This document shows, piece by piece, positions 15,670-23,659 of a stretch of 64,000 bases of DNA. Location: positions 25,923 through 89,922 of IMG/VR virus record IMGVR_UViG_3300018080_000148. The stretch is one strand, 5' to 3'. Under the pieces are notes generated by a model. It had not been told where the DNA came from, made no database searches, and saw only the letters and a program-made list of their open reading frames with translations. Within the stretch, counting starts at the first letter, position 1; each line of letters opens with the position of its first letter. The translations under genes were made by a program, and so were the position numbers. This stretch comes from a virus.

Positions 15670-16458
15670 TTAGTACCAATGCAGAGTGTTGGCTATTGTT
15701 TCAGTAATCTCTTCTCTTGGTTGAGTGGGACAGAAGTACCAGTCTGTATCTGTGGGCATGATCTCCCAACTGTGTCCTCGCCCCACTGCGGATTCCACGT
15801 TGTAGTTGGTCATGCGGATCAAGCCTGTCTGTGGATCGTAAGTGACGTGAGTTTGGTTTTCTTCTACCCTTTGCTGATCTTGAGCTTCGATTCCGTGGCC
15901 TCGTACCCCAAGTCGGATGATATAGCTGTTTTCATTCAATTTGCGGATACCCTCGAACATGAAAATAGACCGAGCGGTGCGCCGCACAGCGCTGGCGATA
16001 TTGGCCACCAAGGCTTCCATTTCATCGAAGTCGTGTTTGGCGGAATCGGGTGGTTTCTCGTCGATCTTTTCCAATGCTTCAAGAAGTTCGTGAGCCACAG
16101 CGTCTTCGTACCCGCCGTATCCTGTTTGGTCAACTTGATACACCTTCTTGGTGATCCATCTGGGGATGCCAGTTAGATCGACCGTCTGCTTTTCCAGCAT
16201 GATGTTCAGACCCGTGCCAATCCAAATTCGCACGGCTCCCGGCCCCTCACCCCAATGAAGTTCATTGACGAATTTGATACAGGGCTCTTTGTGTCCTAGT
16301 CTATGCATCTCCAGGTACTCAAGGAGCTTTTCGATGTTTATCTGTTTGACTGGCTTGTCGTCCTTCTTCTTGTTGTATTGCGGCTTGATGTCTTGGTCGA
16401 AGCCGAACACATCTCGGAATTCCTTTAATAACCAGTTCTTGAAGCTAAAGTTCACCAT
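15670..16458 (-). CDS. Hypothetical protein with capsid-targeting-like N-terminus (262 aa)
   Basis: The N-terminus MVNFSFKNWLLKEF fits the F-x-x-W-L pattern shared by several proteins here. A Lys-rich linker follows and then a globular domain of about 200 residues containing HELLEALEKIDEKP and EGIRKLNENSYIIRLGVRG. No family is recognised. CTAAATAAC lies 4 nt before the ATG, with no ribosome site, so it is probably a late gene. It is divergent from the 16504 gene, which has the same kind of start region. Confidence 0.55.
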   Translation of the reverse strand: MVNFSFKNWLLKEFRDVFGFDQDIKPQYNKKKDDKPVKQINIEKLLEYLEMHRLGHKEPCIKFVNELHWGEGPGAVRIWIGTGLNIMLEKQTVDLTGIPRWITKKVYQVDQTGYGGYEDAVAHELLEALEKIDEKPPDSAKHDFDEMEALVANIASAVRRTARSIFMFEGIRKLNENSYIIRLGVRGHGIEAQDQQRVEENQTHVTYDPQTGLIRMTNYNVESAVGRGHSWEIMPTDTDWYFCPTQPREEITETIANTLHWY

Positions 16459-16462
16459 ACGT

Positions 16463-16498
16463 TATTTAGAATTGCATTCACTGTTTCTGTACTATATA
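16463..16498. promoter_or_regulatory. Back-to-back TAWATA boxes between divergent late genes
   Basis: TAAATA (minus strand, 16463-16468) is 4 nt from the ATG at 16458, and TATATA (plus strand, 16493-16498) is 5 nt from the ATG at 16504. Neither gene has a Shine-Dalgarno sequence. If these are -10 boxes, both transcripts would start at or very near the start codon. Confidence 0.55.
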
Positions 16499-16503
16499 CT
16501 GTC

Positions 16504-16881
16504 ATGAAAAGATTTACTGTTTGGATGGAACAACGGAACGAAGCGGTTGTCAGAGACGCCATTGTGTCAAAAGTTCGCTCAGATCTCGGCGGTGGGGACG
16601 ACGATGAAGTCCTCCAGATGAGAACCACAGAACTGAGTAGCGAGATGCAGCGGGAATTGCTGAAGCTAGGGCCGGTAATGGATCTGGTCGATGATTCGCA
16701 AATCGATCAACTGATGGACTTTATGCGTCAAGAAGACACCACTGTAGGCACTTTGGTAGAAAAAATTCTGGGAGGAGGACCGAACCCTACGCCAGAACCG
16801 GAGTCTTTACCTCCAGAAACCAATCCGGCTATGGCTCCCCAACAAGTTCAGAGTACGCCTACGGGGACGGGATGGTCATGA
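16504..16881 (+). CDS. Small acidic protein with capsid-targeting-like N-terminus (125 aa)
   Basis: MKRFTVWMEQRNEAVV begins the protein and fits the motif M-K-x-F-x-x-W/F-x-E. The middle is helical and acidic, with LVEKILGGGPNPTPEPES near residue 80 and a Pro/Gln-rich tail. VEKIL followed by a Gly/Pro tail also occurs in the Gly/Pro-repeat protein at 59328, so the two may be related. A TATATA box lies 5 nt upstream. The gene is coupled to the kinase gene by an ATGA overlap. An internal head or scaffold-like role is inferred. Confidence 0.6.
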   Translation: MKRFTVWMEQRNEAVVRDAIVSKVRSDLGGGDDDEVLQMRTTELSSEMQRELLKLGPVMDLVDDSQIDQLMDFMRQEDTTVGTLVEKILGGGPNPTPEPESLPPETNPAMAPQQVQSTPTGTGWS

Positions 16882-17516
16882 GGAAGTTTCACCAGTTTGT
16901 AGAAGAGAGAGAAAAAATGGCAATGCCAGGAGAGAAAGTGTGCATTATCATGCGAGGGCTGCCCGGCTCGGGCAAGTCCACCAAGATCAATGCGCTCTTG
17001 AAGAAATATGGTGGCGACTGGGATCACGTCTTCTCGGCGGATAACTACTTCATCCCCAAAACCCTAGAGAGAAGGGCCCGAGGAGAAGAGGTCTCTGCCG
17101 CAGATGAATTGGGGGAGTACACTAGCAATTGGAAGCCCGACCGATTGGGAGCGGCACATGGCAACAACATCAAGCAGGCTAAGGCTGCCATGGATCTGGG
17201 CATGTCGCCCATTATCATCGATAACACCAATGTTAAGCCTTGGGACTTTCAGAAGTATATCGAATACGCCGATAAGGTTGGTTACAAGATCATCTTCGAG
17301 GAGCCCACATCTCCCTGGTGGCTTGAGTACCGGCCTTACTTGCGTGATCGTAAGCTCGATCCTTCTAAACTGGATGAGTTCGCCGCCATCCTTGCGCAAC
17401 GAAACATGCACGGCGTCCCTCAAGCTACTATTCGTCGAATGATGGATAAGTGGCAGGACAACTTTGACTTGGACGTGCTTCTTGGAAAGAAGAAGCCGCC
17501 GAAGGACAAGAAGTAA
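16878..17516 (+). CDS. P-loop polynucleotide kinase-like protein with capsid-targeting-like N-terminus (212 aa)
   Basis: After MRKFHQFVEEREKMAM comes an AAA_33-type kinase domain: Walker A MRGLPGSGKSTK near residue 30, IIIDNTNVKPWDF near residue 114, FEEPTSPWW near 139, and a lid/C-terminal pattern RNMHGVPQATIRRM near 176. This arrangement is typical of N4BP2-like or T4 Pnk-like kinases that phosphorylate nucleic-acid 5' ends. No phosphatase domain follows. The start at 16878 overlaps the previous stop as ATGA. A kinase bearing a head-targeting peptide could be injected with the DNA. Confidence 0.75.
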   Translation: MRKFHQFVEEREKMAMPGEKVCIIMRGLPGSGKSTKINALLKKYGGDWDHVFSADNYFIPKTLERRARGEEVSAADELGEYTSNWKPDRLGAAHGNNIKQAKAAMDLGMSPIIIDNTNVKPWDFQKYIEYADKVGYKIIFEEPTSPWWLEYRPYLRDRKLDPSKLDEFAAILAQRNMHGVPQATIRRMMDKWQDNFDLDVLLGKKKPPKDKK

Positions 17517-18956
17517 TCACATTGGGAAGTCAATCTCTTCCCGAACCTCAACGTCGTGGCCCTCCTCTTTGAGGATCTTGATTCGCTTCATGGAGTGGCC
17601 TTCTAGGTACTCGTTGATTTTAAAAATGAAATCGTAGTAGTTCAGGATGTTCTTGTCGCCCGCCACTCGGAGCCCACGACCCATCCTCTGTACTATTTGG
17701 TGGTCTGCTTGACCACCTGCGGCGTTGATTAGGTTGTGGACGAATACGTTGATGCCAGCATTGAAAATGCCCTGGGTGGCGATTCCCACCACATTTCCCG
17801 CCGAGGAAGTGAGTTTCTCAATAACATACTTGCGTGTGTCTAAATCGTCTTTACCCTGGACCCATAATGACCCTGGAATCATCTTGTTCAGGGTGTCTCC
17901 GTGCGGAAGTCGCTCCACCAAGATAAGTGTTCTGCCGGTGAGGGTTTTTGATAATCCCACCACCATTTTGTGGAAATAAATGTTTTCGGCTATACCTTTG
18001 GTAACAGCGTCCAAATAGATTTCATAGGGCAGATCGGGTTTGCTGACTATGTAGAATGTGCATTTCGATCCCGATAGAATGTCTCTTCCCTGCAATTCCT
18101 TGGTTGTTAGAACGCCGTCTTCGCCCGCCGTATCTGTTCGCATGATCGGCCCGAAGTATCCCTTGACGGCATACTTCTGCGTTTTATGTTGCCCACCATA
18201 CTTGAATGGTGTCGCACTCACCGCCACACGAACTGAACACGCCTTTAGCTTGTTGTAATACTTCTTCGGCGTCTTGGACATCATCTCGTGAATTTCATCC
18301 ACGATTAACGCCCGCACGTGCGGAAGTAACTTCTCTATCTTATGGAGGGACTGAACGGTCGCACAAGTGAATACGTTGGGGTCTTTGTGCTTGTCGTAGA
18401 GGCGACCGACGTTCTCGAACCCCCACGATCTCATGGCATCATAGTTTTGATCTACCAAACTTTTTCTGTTGGCGAGGATCAGGGTGGGAGTTTTTGGCGG
18501 CAATGCCTTCAGGATTCCCATCATGATTACGGTCTTGCCAGCCGATGTGGGAGCCTGTATCACCCCTCTCCTGTGTAGAAGCATCTGATTTATCAGATCA
18601 ATCTGATAATCATAGGGGTCTTTGTGCTTGTCTTCTTCGGGAAGCCATTCCCGGACTAACTTCTCGGTGATCTTCGGAATCCGAAATACAACTGGATTCC
18701 TCTTGTCTTTTAGTTGGTAACCCACTTTCCAGTGCCTAAGCGCAAGTTCCACCTCCGGAAGAAGACCTGTCAGAAACCTTCCCGTTTCTCTTTTGAAAAA
18801 GTCAATGTATCCATCCCACAGTTTTTGCTTGTACAGACGACTGTGCCAGTAGCCTCTTTCCTTCCATCGCAAGGCTCGCCACAAACCGTCTTTTACACGC
18901 TTGTCAGATTGCAGATATGAATAGCAGTTTTCAGCTACGATTATTGCCTGTTTCAT
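17517..18956 (-). CDS. UvsW-like SF2 helicase (479 aa)
   Basis: This is a superfamily 2 helicase. Motif I is QAPTSAGKTVIM near residue 135, motif II DEIH near 217, motif III VSATPFKYGG near 245, and motif VI QRMGRGLR near 425. T4 UvsW has the same layout with a small N-terminal DNA-binding domain and acts in branch migration, R-loop removal and the shift to recombination-dependent replication. The length is close to UvsW (503 aa). The gene is convergent with the kinase gene with no gap, and its 5' end faces the plus-strand gene at 19061. Confidence 0.85.
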   Translation of the reverse strand: MKQAIIVAENCYSYLQSDKRVKDGLWRALRWKERGYWHSRLYKQKLWDGYIDFFKRETGRFLTGLLPEVELALRHWKVGYQLKDKRNPVVFRIPKITEKLVREWLPEEDKHKDPYDYQIDLINQMLLHRRGVIQAPTSAGKTVIMMGILKALPPKTPTLILANRKSLVDQNYDAMRSWGFENVGRLYDKHKDPNVFTCATVQSLHKIEKLLPHVRALIVDEIHEMMSKTPKKYYNKLKACSVRVAVSATPFKYGGQHKTQKYAVKGYFGPIMRTDTAGEDGVLTTKELQGRDILSGSKCTFYIVSKPDLPYEIYLDAVTKGIAENIYFHKMVVGLSKTLTGRTLILVERLPHGDTLNKMIPGSLWVQGKDDLDTRKYVIEKLTSSAGNVVGIATQGIFNAGINVFVHNLINAAGGQADHQIVQRMGRGLRVAGDKNILNYYDFIFKINEYLEGHSMKRIKILKEEGHDVEVREEIDFPM

Positions 18957-19049
18957 GTTCTATTATGCCTTTAGCGCATACCCTCACATCCTCCGCAAGT
19001 CTATCAGTATCTATCGGTTTTGTAAACACGAATTTCGGCCTGGAGCACT

Positions 19050-19055
19050 TAAATA
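19050..19055 (+). promoter_or_regulatory. TAWATA late-promoter box for the 19061 gene
   Basis: TAAATA is followed by ATGAC and then the ATG at 19061, giving the same 5-nt spacing as at 16504, 27956 and 56610. This supports the chosen start, since the frame itself is open further upstream. Confidence 0.5.
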
Positions 19056-19060
19056 ATGAC

Positions 19061-19621
19061 ATGGAGATAGTGCCAACAATCAAAAAGTTGAGAAACAATT
19101 ATGACTTGAAGACATGGTTCGGCTTCAAGGGCTATGTAGAAAAGAATATTGAGGATGTCTGCAAGGCATTAGACACGAGATGGTTGGTTTCGATCTGCGA
19201 TACATATGCTGATTTTGCAGAGCCCCATGAGGCGGCGTGCGCCCTGATAGTTGTTACTACCGTCAACATGGAGAAGTTGGCATTCTCCATCCGTGGGTCG
19301 AACAATTTTGATCGGCCTCCACGCCAACCATTGTGGGATGGAGTGGAATCCTATCTCCTTGCGAAAGGCGATATGATTCCCAATTTTTGTTTCCGGTTAC
19401 GTCGCACGCTCAAAGAATTCCCTCACCTGCTAAGAATTTATGAAACCGTGTGGAGAAGGATGGTGGCAGCCGAGAATACCAGTCTGGGAGTTATGCAAAA
19501 AGCAAACAGGTTTGACTTCAATCAACTTTTGACCAGCGATAAAGTGCCTCGTGCGATGACAAGGCTGCAAAAGTCTAAGATGAAATTGTTGGCCAATGTG
19601 AATAGGATTAAATTATCGTGA
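19061..19621 (+). CDS. Hypothetical protein (186 aa)
   Basis: The family is not recognised. The protein starts MEIVPTIKKLRNNYD and is mostly helical and basic, with two cysteines near residue 45 (VSICDTYAD) and another in ACALIV. The start is placed at 19061 because a TAAATA box lies 5 nt upstream. It is followed after 6 nt by the cupin gene and probably shares its transcript. Confidence 0.5.
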   Translation: MEIVPTIKKLRNNYDLKTWFGFKGYVEKNIEDVCKALDTRWLVSICDTYADFAEPHEAACALIVVTTVNMEKLAFSIRGSNNFDRPPRQPLWDGVESYLLAKGDMIPNFCFRLRRTLKEFPHLLRIYETVWRRMVAAENTSLGVMQKANRFDFNQLLTSDKVPRAMTRLQKSKMKLLANVNRIKLS

Positions 19622-19627
19622 GGTAAC

Positions 19628-20011
19628 ATGAAAGCTGGAAAGATCTGGGGACAAACAGAGTTGATTCATGCTAATGGCTTGTTTGAATTTCATCGTGTGG
19701 AATACAAAGCTGGTTTCAGATGTTCGGAACATCACCATCAATACAAATGGAATGGGTTTTTCGTGGAATCCGGCAAGTTGATTGTTAGGGTATGGCAGGA
19801 TGAACAGGGTCTAGTCGATGAAACCACACTGGAAGCTGGCGACTTCACGATGGTGAAGCCGGGGAAGGTACACCAGTTCGAGGGCGTTGAAGATGGGGTG
19901 GCTTTTGAACTTTATTGGGCCGAGTTTGACCACAGCGATATTGTCAGGAGGACGGTTGGGGGGCGGGCTCCCAAGGCGGCAGCCAACAAGGATTCTCCAA
20001 ATCCCCCTTAA
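19628..20011 (+). CDS. Cupin-domain protein (127 aa)
   Basis: This is a single cupin barrel. The metal-binding cluster is RCSEHHHQYKWNGFF near residue 33 and the second motif is KPGKVHQFEG near residue 79. It resembles small sugar-isomerase-like or capsule-associated cupins. Its neighbours at 26.8-36 kb act on surface sugars, so a role in sugar modification is possible. The 3' end overlaps the convergent methyltransferase gene by 68 nt. Confidence 0.75.
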   Translation: MKAGKIWGQTELIHANGLFEFHRVEYKAGFRCSEHHHQYKWNGFFVESGKLIVRVWQDEQGLVDETTLEAGDFTMVKPGKVHQFEGVEDGVAFELYWAEFDHSDIVRRTVGGRAPKAAANKDSPNPP

Positions 20012-20540
20012 ACTGATCTTTGCGAAACACTACAAGCTTGACACAGAGATCAACATGCTCTCCAACAGGGAAGTAAGTGTTTACGGCTCGAACTGGGCCG
20101 TTTAATCCCCTACCATCTTTGGCATAATCATGGAAAGCCAGCAACCCATCATCCTTTAGCTTGGGGATAGACACAAGAATGTCTTTTGAAACACTATCGA
20201 ACTTGTGGCAACCATCAATAAATGCCAAGTCAAAATGCTTGTCGGGCAACTGGGGGACAATCTTCTCGCTTCGCTCCCTGTGGTGAGTAATTTCAGGATA
20301 TGGCTCCACGTTCTCTCGAAATGTGTCATACCTAGCAAGATCTGCGCCCTCCCAAAATGGATCAATACAGGTGACTGATTTAGCCCCCCCTTGAATCATG
20401 GCAATGGCCGAAGCCCCAAAAGCACTTCCTATTTCCAATACGTCCTTGCCAGCAGCGTGTCGCTGTAGCATTTGCAACTCGTCTCGACGCACTAAAGCTT
20501 GAATCTTGCCCCAGTGTTTTCTTTTCAATGTATTTTCCAT
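19944..20540 (-). CDS. Class I SAM-dependent methyltransferase (198 aa)
   Basis: The SAM-binding motif is VLEIGSAFGASAIAMI near residue 34, followed by the acidic loop SVTCIDPFWEG near 55, FDLAFIDGCHKFD near 105 and GLLAFHDYAKDG near 133. This is the Methyltransf_24 pattern of O-methyltransferases acting on small molecules or sugars. Its C-terminus is Pro-rich and encoded on the strand opposite to the cupin gene end. Confidence 0.8.
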   Translation of the reverse strand: MENTLKRKHWGKIQALVRRDELQMLQRHAAGKDVLEIGSAFGASAIAMIQGGAKSVTCIDPFWEGADLARYDTFRENVEPYPEITHHRERSEKIVPQLPDKHFDLAFIDGCHKFDSVSKDILVSIPKLKDDGLLAFHDYAKDGRGLNGPVRAVNTYFPVGEHVDLCVKLVVFRKDQFKGDLENPCWLPPWEPAPQPSS

Positions 20541-20560
20541 GTTAATAGGAGAGTGTGGTG

Positions 20561-20676
20561 AATCTAATTGTAATCAAATGGCCGAATATCCCAATTATTT
20601 TTAGAATACGATTTGGCGAAAATCTAATTGGGTGAAAAGGTGCCTAAAACAAGGGGAAAACAGGGGCAATCTAATT
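20561..20676. repeat. Three AATCTAATT direct repeats upstream of the methyltransferase gene
   Basis: The 9-mer AATCTAATT occurs at 20561, 20621 and 20668 in the AT-rich gap between the methyltransferase start (20540) and the terminator at 20725. Repeated words in a promoter region can be operator sites. Nothing else is visible in this gap. Confidence 0.35.
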
Positions 20677-20724
20677 TTTTGCATGTTAGTGAAATGTAAC
20701 AAATTTATAATTACTCTTCAACAA

Positions 20725-20759
20725 CAAAAAAAGACCGTCACGCTGGGCGTGACGGTCTT
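20725..20759 (-). terminator. Rho-independent terminator (- strand)
   Basis: AAGACCGTCACG pairs with CGTGACGGTCTT (12 bp) and the minus-strand transcript continues into a run of seven U. It ends the operon that includes tatA and the gene at 20785. Confidence 0.85.
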
Positions 20760-20784
20760 GGCTGATTGTTAAAGTAGTGGTGGG

Positions 20785-21012
20785 TCAGCACACGTCGCCA
20801 CATCTACGCCCGTACAGTTCTGCGTTCACTGTGGCAAGAACCTTCTTGAGAACTGCACGCTCTAATTCATTGTCCATATCCGGCCCATGCAAGGCCATTT
20901 CTTGGATCAATCCATGGTATTGACGCAACCCCGCCCAGGCTTGGTCTCTCGTGGCGTTAAGCATTGCTGCTCGATCATCTGGGTTTTCCGGTGGGCTTTC
21001 CGGCACTGGCAA
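20785..21012 (-). CDS. Small hypothetical protein (75 aa)
   Basis: The first 20 residues are Pro/Glu/Asp-rich; the rest looks helical, with a Cys pair at the end (RRCGDVC). It overlaps the 3' end of tatA by 38 nt and is followed by a strong terminator. Function unknown. Confidence 0.45.
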   Translation of the reverse strand: MPVPESPPENPDDRAAMLNATRDQAWAGLRQYHGLIQEMALHGPDMDNELERAVLKKVLATVNAELYGRRCGDVC

Positions 21013-21208
21013 CTTCCTTTCTGATCTCTCGATCAGCTTCTCGAAGGTCTTCGGTAATATCCACTTCTTTTAATCCCTGCTTGAAGGCGGTAACAGACCC
21101 GCCCAGGGACCGCATTACGCTTGGAAGCCTGCTACCGAATAAAAGAAGCATTATTCCAGCGATAATCAAAAGCTCGGTGGGTCCGGGCATTCCGATGAAG
21201 GCGAACAT
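20975..21208 (-). CDS. tatA: TatA-family twin-arginine translocase protein (77 aa)
   Basis: The protein has the TatA/Hcf106 layout: a short N-terminus, one membrane helix (GPTELLIIAGIMLLLFGS), the hinge SRLPSVMRSLGG, then an amphipathic helix (AFKQGLKEVDI) and a charged tail. The hinge LPSVMRSLG followed by SVxxFKxG is the form I know from Planctomycetota TatA proteins. TatA forms the pore of the Sec-independent export system that moves folded proteins. No TatC is visible in this window, so it would have to work with host TatC or act as a free-standing pore, which could also affect lysis. Confidence 0.85.
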   Translation of the reverse strand: MFAFIGMPGPTELLIIAGIMLLLFGSRLPSVMRSLGGSVTAFKQGLKEVDITEDLREADREIRKEVASAGKPTGKPR

Positions 21209-21217
21209 GGGGAACCC

Positions 21218-21514
21218 TTATGCTTGATTGATTTCGGACGTAACCTTGAAACATTGTCGGCAGAGATAGTTGGCAATGGCCACGGAATCGTGTGGCCAAA
21301 AACCCTCCCCTTCGGGATTGAGCCGAGGAGGATCATTATCATGGATGCGGCAGATCGAAGCATCACCACCGGTCATTTCCATGGCCGTGAGGATCAGTTC
21401 GGCCTCTGCGCCGCAGTGGACGCATTTCATGGTCTCGGGCCAAGGGGCCTGCCAACTGGCGTCTACCCCCTTGTTGCCGATGTAAACATCTACGTGTTCT
21501 GCGGGTTCGCTCAT
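21218..21514 (-). CDS. Zinc-ribbon hypothetical protein (98 aa)
   Basis: Two CxxC knuckles (CVHC near residue 31 and CRQC near 86) frame a 50-residue insert containing CRIHDND. GAGAGAAAAA precedes the start at 21514. A small zinc-binding protein of unknown role in the tatA operon. Confidence 0.55.
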   Translation of the reverse strand: MSEPAEHVDVYIGNKGVDASWQAPWPETMKCVHCGAEAELILTAMEMTGGDASICRIHDNDPPRLNPEGEGFWPHDSVAIANYLCRQCFKVTSEINQA

Positions 21515-21522
21515 TTTTTCTC

Positions 21523-22278
21523 TCAGCACATGTTGATGGGATTTTGACCCTTGGTGAACTCTCGGGCGACCGCTTCTTCGATGGGCTGAATGTTGAAGGC
21601 GTCAATCAAATAGCCCCGATTACCGCTCAAGCCGATAACCAAGGGATCAATCACTCTCGGCGGCGGCGGGATTCGTCTCTTTTCGATGTCCTCGTGGTAA
21701 GTCCACTTGTCAGCCTCTTCGATCAGGACCACGCTGTCGAATTTGTCTTTATGCGTCCTGATTTTTTGTCGGACTTCATGAGGGATCACACCACTGAAAC
21801 GACGGTAGATTTGAGTGGTGGCCCTAACCTGTACGAACGGGGTCCATCCGGTTCTTCTGCGAAGCCGCTTGGCACGCAGTTCCAGTCGCTTGACCACATC
21901 CTTGAAGTATTCGTCCAACACACTGGGGGGAGAGGTGGTGTGGGAGGAGGAGCCTCTGTCACGAAATTCCACCCTGAAACGACAGACCCCTTGGGGGTTT
22001 TCGTAGCTGCCTCTTCCGAAGATGTTGTAAACGGCGAAAGTCGGCCATGGGCCTCGTCGCATCTTCAAGAAACTCATGTCGATGGGGTTGAATTGTTGAG
22101 CAAGCTGAAAGTCAGCAATAGCGGCAGCCACTTGTTCTTCGGCGGCTGCTTCGACTGGAAGCATGTCTCTTCGCAGCCGCTTGAGGGATTCTAGGTCGTT
22201 TCCTGGGGCTTTATCACCCACGTGGGTTGTTTGGATCTGGGCGATCATGGCACCGGGTTTGGGGGTAGTAGCAAACAT
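21523..22278 (-). CDS. Hypothetical protein (251 aa)
   Basis: I do not recognise this protein. It is basic (many Arg pairs, RAKRLRRRTGW) with an alpha/beta C-terminal half ending in an LVIGLSGNRGYLIDAF segment. AGGAG precedes the ATG at 22278. The gene begins 35 nt after the 3' end of tRNA-Leu(UAA), so RNase P and 3' processing of that tRNA would free its mRNA. Confidence 0.55.
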   Translation of the reverse strand: MFATTPKPGAMIAQIQTTHVGDKAPGNDLESLKRLRRDMLPVEAAAEEQVAAAIADFQLAQQFNPIDMSFLKMRRGPWPTFAVYNIFGRGSYENPQGVCRFRVEFRDRGSSSHTTSPPSVLDEYFKDVVKRLELRAKRLRRRTGWTPFVQVRATTQIYRRFSGVIPHEVRQKIRTHKDKFDSVVLIEEADKWTYHEDIEKRRIPPPPRVIDPLVIGLSGNRGYLIDAFNIQPIEEAVAREFTKGQNPINMC

Positions 22279-22313
22279 AACGCACTCCTTCACATGGGGC
22301 TGGGGAAAAACAG

Positions 22314-22399
22314 TGGCCGAGGCGGGACTTGAACCCGCACGGGCGTTACCGCCCACAGGATTTTAAATCCTGAGTGTCTGCCAATTCCACCACTCGGCC
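22314..22399 (-). tRNA. tRNA-Leu (UAA), copy 1
   Basis: A class II cloverleaf: acceptor GGCCGAG/CTCGGCC, anticodon loop TTTAAAA between CAGGA and TCCTG, a variable arm GTGGGCGGTAACGCCC and T arm GCGGG/CCCGC. CCA is not encoded. The last 54 nt of the HNH gene overlap its 5' half on the same strand. Confidence 0.95.
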
Positions 22400-22849
22400 C
22401 AACACTTTCGCTCGCAACTCTTCGAGTGTCATGTCGTGGTCTTTCTTGACCTCATTACACCGACTGCACAGTAGTTGCAAGTTGGACTCTTCTGTTTTGC
22501 CGCCTTTGGACTTGGGGGTTATATGATCCATGGTCATCAGGACCGCTCTGCCGCTCTTAAACACTCCATAGAGGTTGAAGTGAGGCGGTCTAGCACCACT
22601 GGATTCCAGCCAGAAAAACTTGCCTTCGACACCACAGCACGCACACTTTTGGGTGCGGCCCAAAAGCTTCATGCGTTCACCACTCATTTTCACATTGAAA
22701 GTTCGCCATTGACCATCAACCTGCGCACGAACCTTCCACCGTTTTGGCCCAATCCGATTGAGAACCGGGCTGAGCCAAAACTTGGCAATTCGCTTCATCC
22801 CTCTCGGGGTGGGGTCTTGGAGTTTTCTCATAGCGGGCCAATGCATCAT
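22346..22849 (-). CDS. HNH endonuclease running into tRNA-Leu (167 aa)
   Basis: The zinc/HNH core is CACCGVEG near residue 78, TMDHITPKSKGG near 115 and LLCSRCNEVKKDH near 134, the ββα-metal nuclease pattern of HNH homing-type enzymes. The start at 22849 overlaps the upstream stop. The final 18 residues (GRVVELADTQDLKSCGR) are simply a translation of the tRNA-Leu gene, so the natural C-terminus is shaped by the tRNA. If RNase P cuts at the tRNA 5' end, the mRNA loses its stop codon. Confidence 0.8.
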   Translation of the reverse strand: MMHWPAMRKLQDPTPRGMKRIAKFWLSPVLNRIGPKRWKVRAQVDGQWRTFNVKMSGERMKLLGRTQKCACCGVEGKFFWLESSGARPPHFNLYGVFKSGRAVLMTMDHITPKSKGGKTEESNLQLLCSRCNEVKKDHDMTLEELRAKVLGRVVELADTQDLKSCGR

Positions 22850-23319
22850 TCCATTCCTTGTGCGATCTTTACCTCGTTGAGCAGTTCTTCGGACCAGACG
22901 GTCCACGTAGGGTCTGACCAGGGCGGGTCTTTGTTGATGTCGTCGGGATTGACTTTGAGCACACAGTAGTCACCATTTTCCACCTGATGAAACTCAATGA
23001 TTTTGACGTTTTTCTTGTAGTCGTTGCTTACATCATAGGCAGCAAGCGGACGACCGGTTTTCCCTTCTTTTACAACCGGCTCTCCCAATCGCAAATTGCC
23101 ATCCTCCATAACCCGCACTGTCTGGGCGGTAAAACCCAATTCAGTGTGAGGAAGCATAATTGCCCGCTCAATGTCGTCCGGTTCTTGGACGTAGTAGTTG
23201 CCGTCCTCATAGCGGCATTTGGTTTTTTCTGGCTGTTGTGTTCGCAGGTAGAAAACTGTTGCAAGAACGATCAACAGGGCCATGACGGCGAAAGTGAGGC
23301 CATTACGTAGCTTCGTCAT
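22846..23319 (-). CDS. Membrane-anchored hypothetical protein (157 aa)
   Basis: An N-terminal signal anchor (residues 8-25, LTFAVMALLIVLATVFYL) is followed by a soluble domain of about 130 residues, probably outside the cytoplasm. It has two cysteines (KCRYEDG and DYCVLKV) that could pair. The stop overlaps the start of the HNH gene. Function unknown. Confidence 0.55.
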   Translation of the reverse strand: MTKLRNGLTFAVMALLIVLATVFYLRTQQPEKTKCRYEDGNYYVQEPDDIERAIMLPHTELGFTAQTVRVMEDGNLRLGEPVVKEGKTGRPLAAYDVSNDYKKNVKIIEFHQVENGDYCVLKVNPDDINKDPPWSDPTWTVWSEELLNEVKIAQGME

Positions 23320-23659
23320 CCTTCACCTCCTCAAAATGTTTCCCTTTATCTAAGTAAGCCAACTCCCTGATCCAATGGAGAAAATTGTGTCCGCCATGTT
23401 CTCCGGTTTTGAGAAAGTGTTGCTGCTTTGGGGTCCAAGCTTCATCGCCTTCGGGTTCTTCATCTTCACCAACAACTTCCCACACCTTTTCCTCTCGCCA
23501 GAATGGTGGATCAAAAACCCAAGAATGTCCACAATTCCAGCAGGTGATGCCCTCACAGACAAATTCTGTATCGTCCCGCTCGTCGAACTTGCCTTGATAG
23601 GCCCAGTTCGCCTTTTTGCACTCAGGGCACCAATCTTTAACCCACATGGAACCGTTCAT
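23303..23659 (-). CDS. Zinc-ribbon hypothetical protein (118 aa)
   Basis: CPEC near residue 10 and CWNCGH near 38 form a treble-clef or ribbon-type zinc site. A Trp/Glu-rich region follows and then a C-terminal acidic tail. The start at 23659 has GGAG with a 7-8 nt spacer. It overlaps the neighbouring genes at both ends. Function unknown. Confidence 0.55.
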   Translation of the reverse strand: MNGSMWVKDWCPECKKANWAYQGKFDERDDTEFVCEGITCWNCGHSWVFDPPFWREEKVWEVVGEDEEPEGDEAWTPKQQHFLKTGEHGGHNFLHWIRELAYLDKGKHFEEVKDDEAT

